Counted from the first letter of the stretch, positions 21,397 through 31,099 are shown. The stretch: 59,739 nt of DNA from Oceanisphaera marina (GCF_014643915.1 NZ_BMKE01000022.1:1-59739), one strand, 5' to 3'. Translations and numbers: made by a program. The notes: generated from the sequence alone by a model not told the origin.

Positions 21397-22962
21397 TCAA
21401 AGCATGGACTCTAGCGGCAGAAAGCCATACAGCCAGGCTTGAAAGCGGACCCAGGTGCCGGCTTCTGGCTCGCTGTGACGGCTGATAATGGTGGCGGGTG
21501 TGGTCGATACATCCAGCCAGATCAGCTGCTCCGACTTATCCCACCAGCGCTCGGCGGTCTCTATATCCAATCGCCAGGCATGGGCGGGCAATTCTTCCAA
21601 AAACGTCTGGCTGGCATAGTCGGCCAGCTTCTCGCTGTAAATCAATACCCCAATTTCGGTATTCAGATTAATTGAACGTGGATCCAGGTTCATGGATCCG
21701 ACAAACAGCGTATCTCTGTCAAAAATCATGGTTTTGGCGTGTAGGCTGGCTTTGGACGAGCTGTACAAGCTTCTATTACGCCTGCCTTTCATGTTTAGCT
21801 GGGCCGTGGGTTGCAGCTCCCATAATTCCACCCCGGCTTTTATTAACGGCTGGCGATATTTGGCGTAACCCGAATGAACCAGAGGGACGTCATTGGCGGC
21901 CAGAGAATTGGTTAAAATGGTGATTTTTGCTCCTGACTCCACCCAGTTGGCGAAATTTTTTACTCCTTCGTTCAGTGGAATAAAGTAGGGCGAGACTATT
22001 AGTGCTTCGCTATGAACCTTGTCCAGCAAGGCCATGAGTGCCGGTGCCATGTGGCCGGAATCATCCTTGGTTGAAGTCAGAATTTTGTCGGGATCATCAA
22101 AGATAAGGCTGAACTCGGCCCAATGCAGTTCCAGCTCCCCGTGTTTCAGCTCTTCTACCAGCTGCAATGATTCCAAGCGAGCCAGATAGGCGCTGCTGTT
22201 TTCGCTTTTGCTGATAGCTTCCAGTTGGCTACGTATTACCGACAAGGCGGAAGGGTGTGCTGTGCGCTCCAGCTGTTGTATCGGGATTGATAATTTATGA
22301 TTCCAATAAAGATCGAAGGCGGCAGATACTTCGGGGGCAAAGGCCCCCACACCCAAAATATCCAGATCCGAAAAGTTGATGTATTCGTCAGCGGCAAAAT
22401 AGGTATTGCCAATATTACGACCACCAATAATGGCGGCCTGATTATCGGCAATAAACGATTTGTTGTGCATGCGCCGGTTTACCCGCGAAAAGCTGGTTAA
22501 AAAATCCAGATAAGGCATGGCGCGATTGGCAAAGGGGTTAAACAGACGGATGGAAATATTGGGATGCTGGATCAGGGCACTGAAAAGTTTTTCCTGGCCG
22601 TCGTGGCCAAAGTCATCCAGCAGCATGCGCACTCTTACGCCGCGGTCGGCTGCGCGTAACAGGTAATAGGTAAAAAGTTTGGCGGTGGCATCATCGTGAA
22701 ACAGGTAATATTGCACATCCAGCGTTTTGTCAGCCGCCTCTATTAACAGCAGGCGCGTCACGAAGGCGTCCAGGCCATTACCCAGCAAGTGAAAGCCAGA
22801 AGGTAGCGGGTGACGCTGAGCTTCTTTGGCAATACCTTTGCCTAAACGGGTACTCTGGGTATCGTTTAGGGCAAAGCTTGGCTGGTTCATCACCCGAGCC
22901 TGACTGGTGCAGCCGGCCAGTGTGACACTTAGTAAAAACAAAAGAGCGGCAGGGAACGTCAT
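21397..22962 (-). CDS. Phospholipase D-family lipoprotein, ClsC-like cardiolipin synthase
   Basis: 521 residues with two HKD motifs, HNKSFIADNQAAIIGGRN and HAKTMIFDRDTLFVGSMN, the paired active sites of the phospholipase D superfamily. The N-terminus is a lipoprotein signal with lipobox VTLAGC (Cys18). Length and layout resemble E. coli ClsC/YmdC, which makes cardiolipin from phosphatidylglycerol and phosphatidylethanolamine together with an accessory MdoC-linked gene; no such partner lies next to it here. Convergent with the HPP gene. Confidence 0.8.
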   Translation of the reverse strand: MTFPAALLFLLSVTLAGCTSQARVMNQPSFALNDTQSTRLGKGIAKEAQRHPLPSGFHLLGNGLDAFVTRLLLIEAADKTLDVQYYLFHDDATAKLFTYYLLRAADRGVRVRMLLDDFGHDGQEKLFSALIQHPNISIRLFNPFANRAMPYLDFLTSFSRVNRRMHNKSFIADNQAAIIGGRNIGNTYFAADEYINFSDLDILGVGAFAPEVSAAFDLYWNHKLSIPIQQLERTAHPSALSVIRSQLEAISKSENSSAYLARLESLQLVEELKHGELELHWAEFSLIFDDPDKILTSTKDDSGHMAPALMALLDKVHSEALIVSPYFIPLNEGVKNFANWVESGAKITILTNSLAANDVPLVHSGYAKYRQPLIKAGVELWELQPTAQLNMKGRRNRSLYSSSKASLHAKTMIFDRDTLFVGSMNLDPRSINLNTEIGVLIYSEKLADYASQTFLEELPAHAWRLDIETAERWWDKSEQLIWLDVSTTPATIISRHSEPEAGTWVRFQAWLYGFLPLESML

Positions 22963-23112
22963 AGGGGATTGGCCGTAACAAACGGTAATATCGATAATAA
23001 TAGTCTATCCAGCTTTGGCGGGTGGCGGACATTGTAATCGCCCAAAGTGAGCTATAAGCACGATTTATCCATTTATATTGAATATCCATCATCGGGCCCG
23101 ATAAGGAAAAAT

Positions 23113-23925
23113 ATGCCGACTCAAATCATTATTAACGCGCTGAATGCCGTGCGTGAGCAGAAGCCGCTGGTGTTGAATATCACCAACTATGTAGTGATGA
23201 ACAATACCGCCAACGGTCTGTTGGCGCTGGGGGCATCGCCGATCATGGCACACTCGCGAGATGAGCTGGCCGAGATGATGGTATTTTCCGGTGCCCTGGT
23301 GATCAACATCGGCACTCTGGACCGCCTCTGGATCGAGCGCATGGTGTTTGCGGTAGAGCAGGCGAATAAACAAGGTAAACCGGTGATTCTGGATCCGGTT
23401 GGCTGCGGGGCCAGCCAATTGCGCACTCAAACATCACGCCGCATTGCCGAGATGGCCGAACGGTTGATTATTCGGGGAAATGCGTCGGAAATTATTGCCC
23501 TGGCGGGTATAGAAAGCCGCGAACGGGCCAACAGTAAAGGGGTGGATGCGATTGATGCCAGCGAAACGGCGATGGATGCAGCCCGACATCTGGTTCGGCA
23601 TTATCATTGTAATGTGGTCATCTCCGGTGAAACCGACTTTATTGTCGGGGAAAAGAGCGAAATAAGCCTGCATAATGGCCATGCCATGATGCCGTGCGTC
23701 ACCGGCATGGGCTGCACCCTGTCGGCACTGACCGGCGCTTTTGCCGCCGTGGGAGAAAGCACTGGTCTGGCGGCGGCCGCAGTGCTGGGTGTGGCCGGAG
23801 AGATTGCCGCACAGCAGTCGGCAGGGCCGGGCAGCCTGCAGTTGAAATTGCTGGATGTCTTGTATCAGCTGGATGCAGAAACCCTGACCCAGCGGCTGAG
23901 CATATCGGCTGATGGGGCAAAATAA
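23113..23925 (+). CDS. thiM: Hydroxyethylthiazole kinase
   Basis: 270-residue ribokinase-fold enzyme that phosphorylates salvaged thiazole alcohol. [14 protein letters not shown] and the anion-hole [15 protein letters not shown] are diagnostic. The ATG at 23113 has AAGGA upstream; longer in-frame starts lack a site. The 150 bases upstream contain no THI element, so this salvage gene appears not to be under direct riboswitch control. The second thiE follows 167 bases later. Confidence 0.94.
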   Translation: MPTQIIINALNAVREQKPLVLNITNYVVMNNTANGLLALGASPIMAHSRDELAEMMVFSGALVINIGTLDRLWIERMVFAVEQANKQGKPVILDPVGCGASQLRTQTSRRIAEMAERLIIRGNASEIIALAGIESRERANSKGVDAIDASETAMDAARHLVRHYHCNVVISGETDFIVGEKSEISLHNGHAMMPCVTGMGCTLSALTGAFAAVGESTGLAAAAVLGVAGEIAAQQSAGPGSLQLKLLDVLYQLDAETLTQRLSISADGAK

Positions 23926-24092
23926 GGTGTTCCCTAAGCCAGCCGTCAATGGCATGGATGCCATCGCCGAATATACAGGGAGGTACTTGCTGCGGGTTGA
24001 CGTGGGATACCTTATTCTGACCGGCACTCAAGCTGAACAAGATGCCGCATTGTGTAACCCTGAGGCCACAAAGAATCCCCGTAGGAGCAATC

Positions 24093-24707
24093 ATGAATCC
24101 CTATCGTTTATATCTGGTCACCGATGATCGGCAGCCTATTGATACCCTTAAAACCGTGGTGGCCGAGGCAGTTGCTGGCGGCGTAACCATGGTGCAGGTG
24201 CGCGAAAAACACGGCGATGTACGGGCCTTTATCGAGCGGGCACAAGCCATCAAGACGGTGTTGCAGGGCACAGGTGTGCCGCTGATCATCAACGATCGGG
24301 TCGATGTGGCGCTGGCGGTGGATGCCGATGGGGTACATTTGGGTCAGTCCGATATGCCGGCTATTCTGGCGCGACAACTGATTGGCCCAGACAAGCTGCT
24401 TGGATTGTCTGTTGAAACCGAACAGCAATTGCAAGACGCCCAGTTATTGCCGGTAGATTATCTCGGTATTAGCGCCATTTTTGCCACTCCTACCAAAACC
24501 GATCTAAAAAAGCAGTGGGGTATCGCCGGGCTGAGGCAGGCCGTGGCTCACAGTGCTTTGCCTCTGGTAGCTATAGGCGGTATTAACGAGACCAACATGG
24601 CCGATATTATGGCAACCGGTGTCGATGGAATAGCCCTGGTGTCGGCCATTTGCCAGGCGTCTTGCCCACGATCGGCAGTACAGAATTTACTGCTGAAAAT
24701 GGGTTAA
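24093..24707 (+). CDS. thiE: Stand-alone thiamine-phosphate synthase
   Basis: 204 residues of TIM-barrel TMP synthase joining HMP-PP and thiazole phosphate. Motifs: QVREK, PLIINDRVDVALAVDADGVHLGQSD, GISAIFATPTKTD, VAIGGIN. This is the subtype with TKTD, unlike the ThiE domain in the thiDE fusion. AGGAG lies five bases before the ATG at 24093. It pairs with thiM as a salvage unit and makes the ThiE function redundant in this genome. Confidence 0.94.
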   Translation: MNPYRLYLVTDDRQPIDTLKTVVAEAVAGGVTMVQVREKHGDVRAFIERAQAIKTVLQGTGVPLIINDRVDVALAVDADGVHLGQSDMPAILARQLIGPDKLLGLSVETEQQLQDAQLLPVDYLGISAIFATPTKTDLKKQWGIAGLRQAVAHSALPLVAIGGINETNMADIMATGVDGIALVSAICQASCPRSAVQNLLLKMG

Positions 24708-24810
24708 AAATCACACCATTCATTCAGTTTTCGAGTGATGAAATGTGAACATTTGCTGACAAAATAATCTGATCCGTCTGGCTACTTTTAGCGCAAAAAT
24801 CTTTTTTTGT

Positions 24811-24840
24811 TTGTAAATCAATAGCTAATTCCTTTAGTAT
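24811..24840 (+). promoter_or_regulatory. Candidate promoter of the monooxygenase gene
   Basis: TTGTAA, an 18-base spacer, TAGTAT, within an unusually AT-rich 160-base gap. Only partial matches to consensus. Confidence 0.3.
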
Positions 24841-24870
24841 GGCAAGGTTATTGCATCAGAGGAGTTGATT

Positions 24871-26253
24871 TTGAAACAGCAGAAAATAGCGATATTAGGC
24901 GCAGGTCCTAGCGGTTTGGCGCAATTGAGGGCTTTTGAGGCGGCTCGCCGGGCAGGGGTTCAAAACCTGCCGGAAATCGTCTGTTATGAAAAACAAAATG
25001 ATATTGGCGGCATGTGGAATTACACCTGGCGCACGGGTTTAGATAAAAATGGCGAGCCAGTTCATGGCAGCATGTATCGGTATTTATGGTCGAACGGCCC
25101 CAAAGAATGCCTGGAGTTTGCAGACTACTCCTTCGATGAGCATTTTGGTCGGGCTATTCCTTCTTATCCGCCACGTGCCGTGCTTAAAGACTACATCATG
25201 GGTCGAATAGACAAGCAGGCCATTCTTAAGTACATCCGATTTGAATGTCCGGTTCGCTGGGTGACGTATGACGAAAGCAGCAAATTGTTTACTGTTACCG
25301 TCATGAATCATCAAACTGGCGAGCAAGAAACCAACGAGTTCGATTATGTGGTGGTGGCGACCGGTCACTTCTCCACCCCGAATATGCCGTACTTTAAAGG
25401 CGTAGAGCAGTTCCCAGGCCGAGTATTGCATGCCCACGACTTTAGAGATGCGCTGGAGTTTGAAAACCAGAATGTTCTCTTGGTGGGCGCCAGCTATTCT
25501 GCGGAAGACATTGGTTCTCAGTGCTACAAGTATGGTGCCAAGTCGGTCACCATAAGCTATCGCAGTCAGCCATTGGGCTTTGAATGGCCAGAAGGCATGG
25601 CGGAAAAGCCACTGCTTTCGCATTTTGAAGGTAATGTGGGCCATTTCGCCGACGGTACCAGCAAGGTGTTCGATGCCATTATTATGTGTACCGGCTACTT
25701 GTTTCATTTTCCGTTTCTGCCGGATGAACTGCGTTTACAGACTCATAACTGTCTGTATCCAGATAACCTGTACAAAGGTATTTTCTTCCAGCCAAACCCC
25801 AAGTTGATTTATCTGGGCATGCAGGATCAGTATTTCACCTTCAATATGTTTGATGCTCAGGCCTGGTATGCGCGCGATGCCATTATCGGCAAAATTACCT
25901 TGCCCGAGGCCGACAAACGCCGGCAGGATATGCAGTCCTGGTTAACGCGCCATGAGCAATTGAGTGGCTGCCATGACTCGATTGATTTTCAGGCCAGCTA
26001 TATTCGTGATTTGCTCGGACCTACCGACTACCCCGATTTTGCGGTAGAAGAGCAGGGAGAATTGTTCAAGCAGTGGCTGCAGGACAAGCAAGACAACATA
26101 ATGGCGTTTAGAGAGAAGTCTTATCCTTCTACCGTGACCGGCACTGTGGCTACCCAGCTGCCCGCCACCTGGTTGGAAATCAAGGACGACTCACTGGAAA
26201 GCTTTATGTCGCTCGACTTCATCGACAGCAAGAGTCTCGATAAAATCGACTGA
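24871..26253 (+). CDS. tmm: Trimethylamine monooxygenase (flavin-containing monooxygenase)
   Basis: 460 residues. The FAD motif GAGPSGL at 10-16, the FMO-identifying sequence FPGRVLHAHDF at 181-191 and the NADPH motif GASYSAE at 206-212 are in the canonical order, and long stretches (SMYRYLWSNGPKE, YLGMQDQYFTFNMFDAQAW) match bacterial Tmm, which oxidises trimethylamine to its N-oxide in marine methylotrophs and others. The start is a TTG at 24871 seven bases after AGAGGAG; the TTG at 24865 abuts that site. No tdm demethylase or TMA transporter lies beside it. Bacterial FMOs of this group may also oxidise other amines, sulfides or indole. Confidence 0.88.
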   Translation: MKQQKIAILGAGPSGLAQLRAFEAARRAGVQNLPEIVCYEKQNDIGGMWNYTWRTGLDKNGEPVHGSMYRYLWSNGPKECLEFADYSFDEHFGRAIPSYPPRAVLKDYIMGRIDKQAILKYIRFECPVRWVTYDESSKLFTVTVMNHQTGEQETNEFDYVVVATGHFSTPNMPYFKGVEQFPGRVLHAHDFRDALEFENQNVLLVGASYSAEDIGSQCYKYGAKSVTISYRSQPLGFEWPEGMAEKPLLSHFEGNVGHFADGTSKVFDAIIMCTGYLFHFPFLPDELRLQTHNCLYPDNLYKGIFFQPNPKLIYLGMQDQYFTFNMFDAQAWYARDAIIGKITLPEADKRRQDMQSWLTRHEQLSGCHDSIDFQASYIRDLLGPTDYPDFAVEEQGELFKQWLQDKQDNIMAFREKSYPSTVTGTVATQLPATWLEIKDDSLESFMSLDFIDSKSLDKID

Positions 26254-26276
26254 TCGTTGGCTTTACCGTTAATCAT

Positions 26277-26308
26277 AAAAAGCCTGCCCCTTATGGGCAG
26301 GCTTTTTT
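26277..26308 (+). terminator. Rho-independent terminator of tmm
   Basis: AAAAGCCTGCCC, loop CTTAT, GGGCAGGCTTTTTT: a perfect stem with a T tract 24 bases after the tmm stop. Confidence 0.93.
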
Positions 26309-26346
26309 GATGGTGAAAACAACGAAAACCAAGATACTCTTTAAGC

Positions 26347-26522
26347 CTGTCTCTTGGTCACAACTATTATTTGTTTATATTAGTGTGGCTTGTCAGGCAG
26401 AGGGCACTACTCCTCCGACTCGCCGTGAATACCTCCATGTAGGCTCAGACCGCGCCATCCCTGGCGTGGATGGTCGGCTGAGCAGATACCCTCTGCCCTC
26501 CCGTGAGCAACGGAGTTGTCTG
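26347..26522 (+). repeat. Structured dispersed repeat, copy A
   Basis: About 175 bases closely matching the reverse complement of 55586-55758. It begins CTGTCTCTTGGTCACAAC, resembling the Tn5/IS50 outer-end consensus. Inside, GGCAGAGGG (26396-26404) pairs with CCCTCTGCC (26489-26497), enclosing two smaller hairpins, at about 26430-26441 and CGCGCCA-TCCC-TGGCGTG at about 26452-26469. No reading frame in it looks genuine. The stretch from 26523 to 26610 up to pxpC shows nothing recognisable. Confidence 0.85.
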
Positions 26523-26610
26523 AAGCGTGTCGGAGGAGACTACCCAGGTGGCGCGCAGCGGCACGTCTTTCATACGCATTCAATATTGCGTACGGCGTAG
26601 CGCGTAACGC

Positions 26611-27555
26611 TTACGACGGTGTGTTTAGCGCGCCCCTAAAGTGCCGATACTCGGCTTGTGCCTGCGCGGCGGTGGTGGTGGTGAGGCTCAGTGATTGACC
26701 CGGTTGGCATTGCGCCAGCCGCGCACAGGCCAAAGGCGTGAGCGTGCCCAAACGTGGATAGCCGCCAATAGTTTGACGATCATTCAACAGCACTATCGGC
26801 TGGCCGTCCGGTGGTACCTGCACCGCGCCCAGGGCTAAGCCTTCCGAGATTAAGTTATCGATGTTGCAGTGCAGCATGGGGCCTTGCAGCCGGATCCCCA
26901 TGCGATCCGATCGAGGATCCACACGCCAGGGCTGGCTAAAAGCATTGATCAGGCTGTGATCATCAAAAAAGCGACACTGCGCGCCCGGGATCAAGGCCAG
27001 TGTGGGCTCGGCACCGTAGTCAGGCAGGGCGTGGGCAGGTAGGTGACGATCCGGTATGTTTCTCTCGGAAAGCGCGGGTGAAAATACCAGGGTGTCGCCT
27101 GCCGCCAGTTTACTGCCATCACCCAGATGGCCACCTAATTGATCCCGCATTACGCAGGCGGTGCTGCCTAATATGGGCTGGGCGATAAAGCCACCCACCA
27201 CCGCCAAATAGGCTCGCACGCCAGAGCGCGCCATGCCCAGCGTTAATATGTCACCCGCCGCCAGAGTAAAGGCTTGGCCATTCGCCAGCGGCTCGCCATT
27301 ACGGTGGGCCTGCATATCGGCGCCACACAGTGCGAGTCTGCAATGCTGTTCGGCCGTCAGCGAGAGCCCACCCAGAGTAATTTCCAGTGCCGGGCTACCC
27401 CAGTGGTTAGCCAGCAACCAGTTAGCCCAGGCCCAGGCCTGTACGTCGGCCGGCCCACCCTGGGTTATCCCTAGGTGGCGCACGCCAAAGCGTCCTGCGT
27501 CTTGCAGCGTGCTTAATGGTCCGGGTCGGGTAATGGTTAACTGTCCGTGTAACAA
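26611..27555 (-). CDS. pxpC: 5-oxoprolinase subunit C
   Basis: 314 residues of the KipA/biotin-dependent carboxyltransferase-like family (cyclophilin-like fold), with GRFGVRHLGITQGGPAD near the N-terminus and the C-terminal DRQTIGGYPRLG. With PxpA and PxpB it forms the ATP-dependent prokaryotic 5-oxoprolinase converting pyroglutamate to glutamate. Starts directly after pxpB ends. Its 3' end abuts the structured repeat. Confidence 0.92.
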   Translation of the reverse strand: MLHGQLTITRPGPLSTLQDAGRFGVRHLGITQGGPADVQAWAWANWLLANHWGSPALEITLGGLSLTAEQHCRLALCGADMQAHRNGEPLANGQAFTLAAGDILTLGMARSGVRAYLAVVGGFIAQPILGSTACVMRDQLGGHLGDGSKLAAGDTLVFSPALSERNIPDRHLPAHALPDYGAEPTLALIPGAQCRFFDDHSLINAFSQPWRVDPRSDRMGIRLQGPMLHCNIDNLISEGLALGAVQVPPDGQPIVLLNDRQTIGGYPRLGTLTPLACARLAQCQPGQSLSLTTTTAAQAQAEYRHFRGALNTPS

Positions 27556-28272
27556 TTAAGGCTCTCTTATGGGTGTGCTGTCGCCACCCAGACGTTCAAA
27601 TTCGCTTTTAGTGACTGGCACAAAGCGCACCCGATCGCCTACCTGTAATAAGCTCAACCCCGCTCGCTGGGCGTCAAACAGCCTGGCCGAGGTGCGGCCT
27701 AACAGATTCCAGCCCCCGGGTGAGGCATTGGGATAGGCGGCGGTTTGGCGACCGGCAATGGCCACACTGCCGGCGGGCACCGATGACCGTGGCCGTTCGA
27801 GTCGGGGCAGCTCAAGCTGAGCGGGCAAACTGCCCATGAAGGCAAAGCCGGGCGCAAACCCCAGGGCAAATACCCGATAAACCGGTTGGCTGTGCAGCGC
27901 GATCAAGGTTGCCGTATCTAGCCCTGTGTGTTGCTCCAGATGCGCCATGTCCGGCCCTACGCTGGGGTGATACCAGACCGGCAGCTCTGTAATGGAGGCG
28001 GTCTGGTCTGTGCCGTCGGGTTCAAGCTCGGCCAGCAAGGTGTGTAACAGCTGACGAGCCTGGGCATGTTCCAGCTGCAAGACATCAAATTGCACCAATA
28101 CCGTGGTGTAAGAGGGCACCACATCGATAAGTCGTTCGCCAAAGGCTCGCTTGCAGGCGCTTACCAGGGAGGTGATCCAGCCCATGTTGCGTTCGTCTAT
28201 ATCGTCGAACAGCCGTACCAGCCAGGCATCTATACCGGCATTTTCCAGCCGGGGTTGGGGGCTCATGCTCAT
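27556..28272 (-). CDS. pxpB: 5-oxoprolinase subunit B
   Basis: 238 residues of the KipI family. Motifs include [12 protein letters not shown] and [11 protein letters not shown], typical of PxpB. Overlaps pxpA by four bases (ATGA) and touches pxpC, so the three subunits are likely made in equal amounts. Confidence 0.92.
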   Translation of the reverse strand: MSMSPQPRLENAGIDAWLVRLFDDIDERNMGWITSLVSACKRAFGERLIDVVPSYTTVLVQFDVLQLEHAQARQLLHTLLAELEPDGTDQTASITELPVWYHPSVGPDMAHLEQHTGLDTATLIALHSQPVYRVFALGFAPGFAFMGSLPAQLELPRLERPRSSVPAGSVAIAGRQTAAYPNASPGGWNLLGRTSARLFDAQRAGLSLLQVGDRVRFVPVTKSEFERLGGDSTPIREP

Positions 28273-29015
28273 GGCAGTGTATCCAGCAGCTGACGAATGG
28301 CCTTCACCGCGGCAATGGACTCGGGGTTATCGCCATGCACACACAGGGTATCCGCCTGCAACCGCAGTTCGCTGCCATCACAGGCGCTCAACGGTTCGCC
28401 GGTGGCGATACGCCGAGCCTGCTCGACGATCAGGGCGGGGTGGTGATGCACGGCGTCGGGCAAGGAGCGGGATACTAGAAAACCGGTGGCGTCGTAAGCG
28501 CGATCGGCAAAAGCCTCGAACCACAGGCTAATGCCGTGGCGGGTGGCCAGATCTTGGCTCGGGGCAGGGTTGGCCGTGGCCATCAGCATCAACGGCAGGC
28601 TGATATCAAAGGCGGCTACCGCCTTCATTACCGCCGCCAGCTTGTGTTTATCCCGCATCATGTCGTTATACAGGGCGCCGTGAGGTTTAACGTAATGTAC
28701 CCGCGTGCCCTCAGCTCGACACAGGGCGTCCAGCGCCCCCAGCTGATACAGCACCATGTTTTCTATTTCGTCAGGGGTGCATGCCAGCGATCGACGACCA
28801 AAGCCCACCAGATCCGGATAGGCTGGATGGGCGCCGATTTTTACCTGATGTTGCTGTGCCAGTTGCACGGTGCGGCGCATGGTATCCGGGTCGGCGGCAT
28901 GAAAACCGCAGGCAATATTGGCCAGGTCGATAAAGGGCAGCACGGCTTCATCCTGGCCCATGGTCCAGCAGCCAAAGCTTTCGCCCATATCGGCGTTGAG
29001 CAGTAATGTAGCCAA
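28269..29015 (-). CDS. pxpA: 5-oxoprolinase subunit A
   Basis: LamB/YcsF family, 249 residues from a TTG at 29015 that sits 8-9 bases after GGGAG and yields the family start (...[12 protein letters not shown]). An in-frame TTG at 29042 would precede that site and add nine unlikely residues. [26 protein letters not shown] and VKPHGALYN are diagnostic. First gene of pxpABC. Confidence 0.92.
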   Translation of the reverse strand: MATLLLNADMGESFGCWTMGQDEAVLPFIDLANIACGFHAADPDTMRRTVQLAQQHQVKIGAHPAYPDLVGFGRRSLACTPDEIENMVLYQLGALDALCRAEGTRVHYVKPHGALYNDMMRDKHKLAAVMKAVAAFDISLPLMLMATANPAPSQDLATRHGISLWFEAFADRAYDATGFLVSRSLPDAVHHHPALIVEQARRIATGEPLSACDGSELRLQADTLCVHGDNPESIAAVKAIRQLLDTLP

Positions 29016-29505
29016 AAAACGACTCCCTATAGATAAAAACAAACACGAGCAGCCTATTTTACCCTGTGCCGGCGGACTAATCTTGTTTTGCGGCGGTCCA
29101 TCAGGCTCGAGACTCCATGGTTATCTGGCATCATGAGCCTGGCTGCTACCCAGTCAGATACGTCATTTTAAACGATAAAACGGCAATCGTTTTGTGTACC
29201 TTGTCGAGCGTATCTTTTGACGTTGAGCCGGAGAAACATTAAATAGTCTTGCCAGCCTCGTTTTTGTGATTATGATATGCGTTCATTTTAACCAGAGGTC
29301 CGGTCAATCGCCGGTGTACTATATGGATTGCTCGCGAAGTTGCTTGCAACAAGTTGTTGAATTTTCACCTTCCTCCCGTGTTCTGCTGTTTTCGGCTTTT
29401 GCCGCTCCATCCGGATTTGTTTGCCGCCCTAACTATACTGATGCTTTCGGTATGGCTCGCGCAGTCTATTGAACTGCTCATCGACATTCTCTTAAGAGGT
29501 AAATC
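29016..29505. other. 490-base divergent intergenic region between pxpA and the TerC-type gene
   Basis: Contains a TATACT box at 29434-29439 without a good -35, an inverted repeat CAGGCTC...GAGCCTG (about 29101-29142) and a GTTGCTTGCAACAAGTTGTTG stem (about 29338). I looked for a manganese (yybP-ykoY) riboswitch, which precedes some TerC genes, and could not find its conserved loops. A 68-codon frame at 29266-29472 has no ribosome-binding site and no recognisable content. Confidence 0.4.
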
Positions 29506-31044
29506 ATGGAATTCCTGATGGATCCGTCTATGTGGGCGGGCTTGCTGACACTTATTATTCTTGAAATCGTACTGGGTATCGACAACCTGGTATTTATTGC
29601 CATCCTGGTCAAGAAACTACCGCCGCATCAGCGGGACAAGGCACGCATTATCGGACTGTCGCTGGCGCTGATTATGCGTCTGGCGCTGCTGAGCGTGGTG
29701 TCCTGGCTGGTCACGCTGACCACGCCGCTGATCACCTTGGGAGAACTGAGCTTCTCCGGCCGCGACCTGATCCTGATAGCAGGGGGCGTTTTTCTGCTGT
29801 TCAAAGCCACCACCGAGCTGCACGAGCGACTGGAAGGCTCGATGCACGAAACCAGCACCAGTGGAGTATATGCCGGCTTTGGGGTCGTGATTGCCCAGAT
29901 ACTGGTACTGGATGCGGTGTTCTCGCTCGACTCCATTATTACCGCCGTGGGTATGGTCGACAGCCTGCCGGTGATGATGACGGCCGTGGTGCTGGCCATG
30001 CTGGTGATGGTGGCCGCTTCCAAGTCCTTGACCGACTTCGTCAACGCGCACCCCACCGTGGTGGTGCTGTGTTTGAGCTTCCTGTTGATGATAGGTTTCA
30101 GTTTGGTGGCGGAAGGTTTCGGCTTCCATATTCCCAAGGGCTACCTGTATGCCGCCATCGGTTTCTCGATCATGATCGAATTTCTGAATCAGCTGGCCCA
30201 GCGCAACACCGCCAAGGAAGAAGCCCGTCAGCCACTGCGCGAACGTACTACCGCGGCCATTTTTCGCTTGATGGGCGGCAAGAATCATGCGCATGACGAG
30301 CCGGAGCAGACCCAGGAGCAAGCCCAGGAACAGGGCTTTGCCGAAGAAGAGCGCAACATGATCAGCGGTGTACTGTCGCTGGCCGAGCGCTCAACCCGTA
30401 CCGTGATGACGCCGCGATCCGATATTGTCTGGCTGGATGTATCCGATAGCCGCGAAGAAGTGCTGGCGGAGCTGATGGCGTCTTCTCACAGCCAGTTTCC
30501 GGTGTGCGATGGCGAGCTGGACAATCTATTGGGTGTGGTACGAGCCAAGGATTTGATGGCCGGACTCAAAGAAGGTAAAACCCTGACCGAGCTGGCCGAA
30601 GGCAACGATTCCATTATCGTGCCGGACAGCATCAGCGTGATCCGTCTGCTCAACGTATTACGTGACGCCCGAGGCAACCTGGTGCTGGTAAATGATGAGT
30701 TTGGCACCATTCAGGGCCTGGTAACGCCCCACGATCTGCTGGAAGCTATTGTCGGCGAATTTCTCGATGAAGACGAAGACCCGGAAGTGGTGAGTGAAGG
30801 CGACGGTTGGCTGGTCAAGGGTAGTACCGATCTGCACTATCTGGAGCAGGTACTGTCTCGCCGAGGTCTGGTGGACCCCGATGACGAATATGCCACTTTG
30901 GCGGGCATGCTACTGGCCTGGAGTGGTCAGTTGCCGGTGGAAGGTGCGGTGTTTGAACATGAAGATCTGCGCTTTGAAGTGGTGGAGTTGATTGATTTTC
31001 GTATCGCCCAGGTACGGATCACTCCGATAGCGGCCGCTGCCTAA
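29506..31044 (+). CDS. TerC/YoaE-family membrane protein with CBS and CorC/HlyC domains
   Basis: 512 residues. A TerC-type membrane domain (about 1-235) carries acidic intramembrane motifs ([11 protein letters not shown] and DAVFSLDSI) that resemble metal-binding sites; then two CBS domains (about 300-420, [13 protein letters not shown]...) and a CorC/HlyC transporter-associated domain (about 430-510). This is the E. coli YoaE/YegH layout. TerC relatives export Mn2+ or load metals onto exoenzymes; the role of the YoaE branch is unsettled. AAGAGG lies 8 bases before the ATG. Confidence 0.85.
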   Translation: MEFLMDPSMWAGLLTLIILEIVLGIDNLVFIAILVKKLPPHQRDKARIIGLSLALIMRLALLSVVSWLVTLTTPLITLGELSFSGRDLILIAGGVFLLFKATTELHERLEGSMHETSTSGVYAGFGVVIAQILVLDAVFSLDSIITAVGMVDSLPVMMTAVVLAMLVMVAASKSLTDFVNAHPTVVVLCLSFLLMIGFSLVAEGFGFHIPKGYLYAAIGFSIMIEFLNQLAQRNTAKEEARQPLRERTTAAIFRLMGGKNHAHDEPEQTQEQAQEQGFAEEERNMISGVLSLAERSTRTVMTPRSDIVWLDVSDSREEVLAELMASSHSQFPVCDGELDNLLGVVRAKDLMAGLKEGKTLTELAEGNDSIIVPDSISVIRLLNVLRDARGNLVLVNDEFGTIQGLVTPHDLLEAIVGEFLDEDEDPEVVSEGDGWLVKGSTDLHYLEQVLSRRGLVDPDDEYATLAGMLLAWSGQLPVEGAVFEHEDLRFEVVELIDFRIAQVRITPIAAAA

Positions 31045-31058
31045 TACGCTTGACCTGT

Positions 31059-31089
31059 AAAAACGGCGCCCACAAGGGCGCCGTTTTTT
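31059..31089. terminator. Bidirectional terminator
   Basis: AAAACGGCGCCC, loop ACAA, GGGCGCCGTTTTTTT. It closes the TerC-type gene on the plus strand and, having A-rich flanks, also works for the minus-strand small ORF that ends at 31100. Confidence 0.92.
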
Positions 31090-31099
31090 TATTCATCAC

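Noticed and set aside
22963-23112. Possible TPP riboswitch before thiM
   Set aside because: I looked for GGCTGAGA and the CCTGATC...GCGTAGGGAA core and found neither.
23926-24092. Short gene or regulatory RNA between thiM and thiE
   Set aside because: Weak inverted repeats only; the one frame present overlaps both neighbours and has no start signal.
26307-26600. 97-codon frame over repeat copy A
   Set aside because: It runs from the tmm terminator through the structured repeat; a similar peptide arises from copy B only because the DNA is repeated. Indels between copies break the frame and no ribosome-binding site is present.
29266-29472. 68-codon frame upstream of the TerC-type gene
   Set aside because: No ribosome-binding site, cysteine-rich unstructured translation, and likely overlap with the promoter of the real gene.
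29280-29505. Manganese riboswitch before the TerC-type gene
   Set aside because: The conserved yybP-ykoY loops were not found on either strand.
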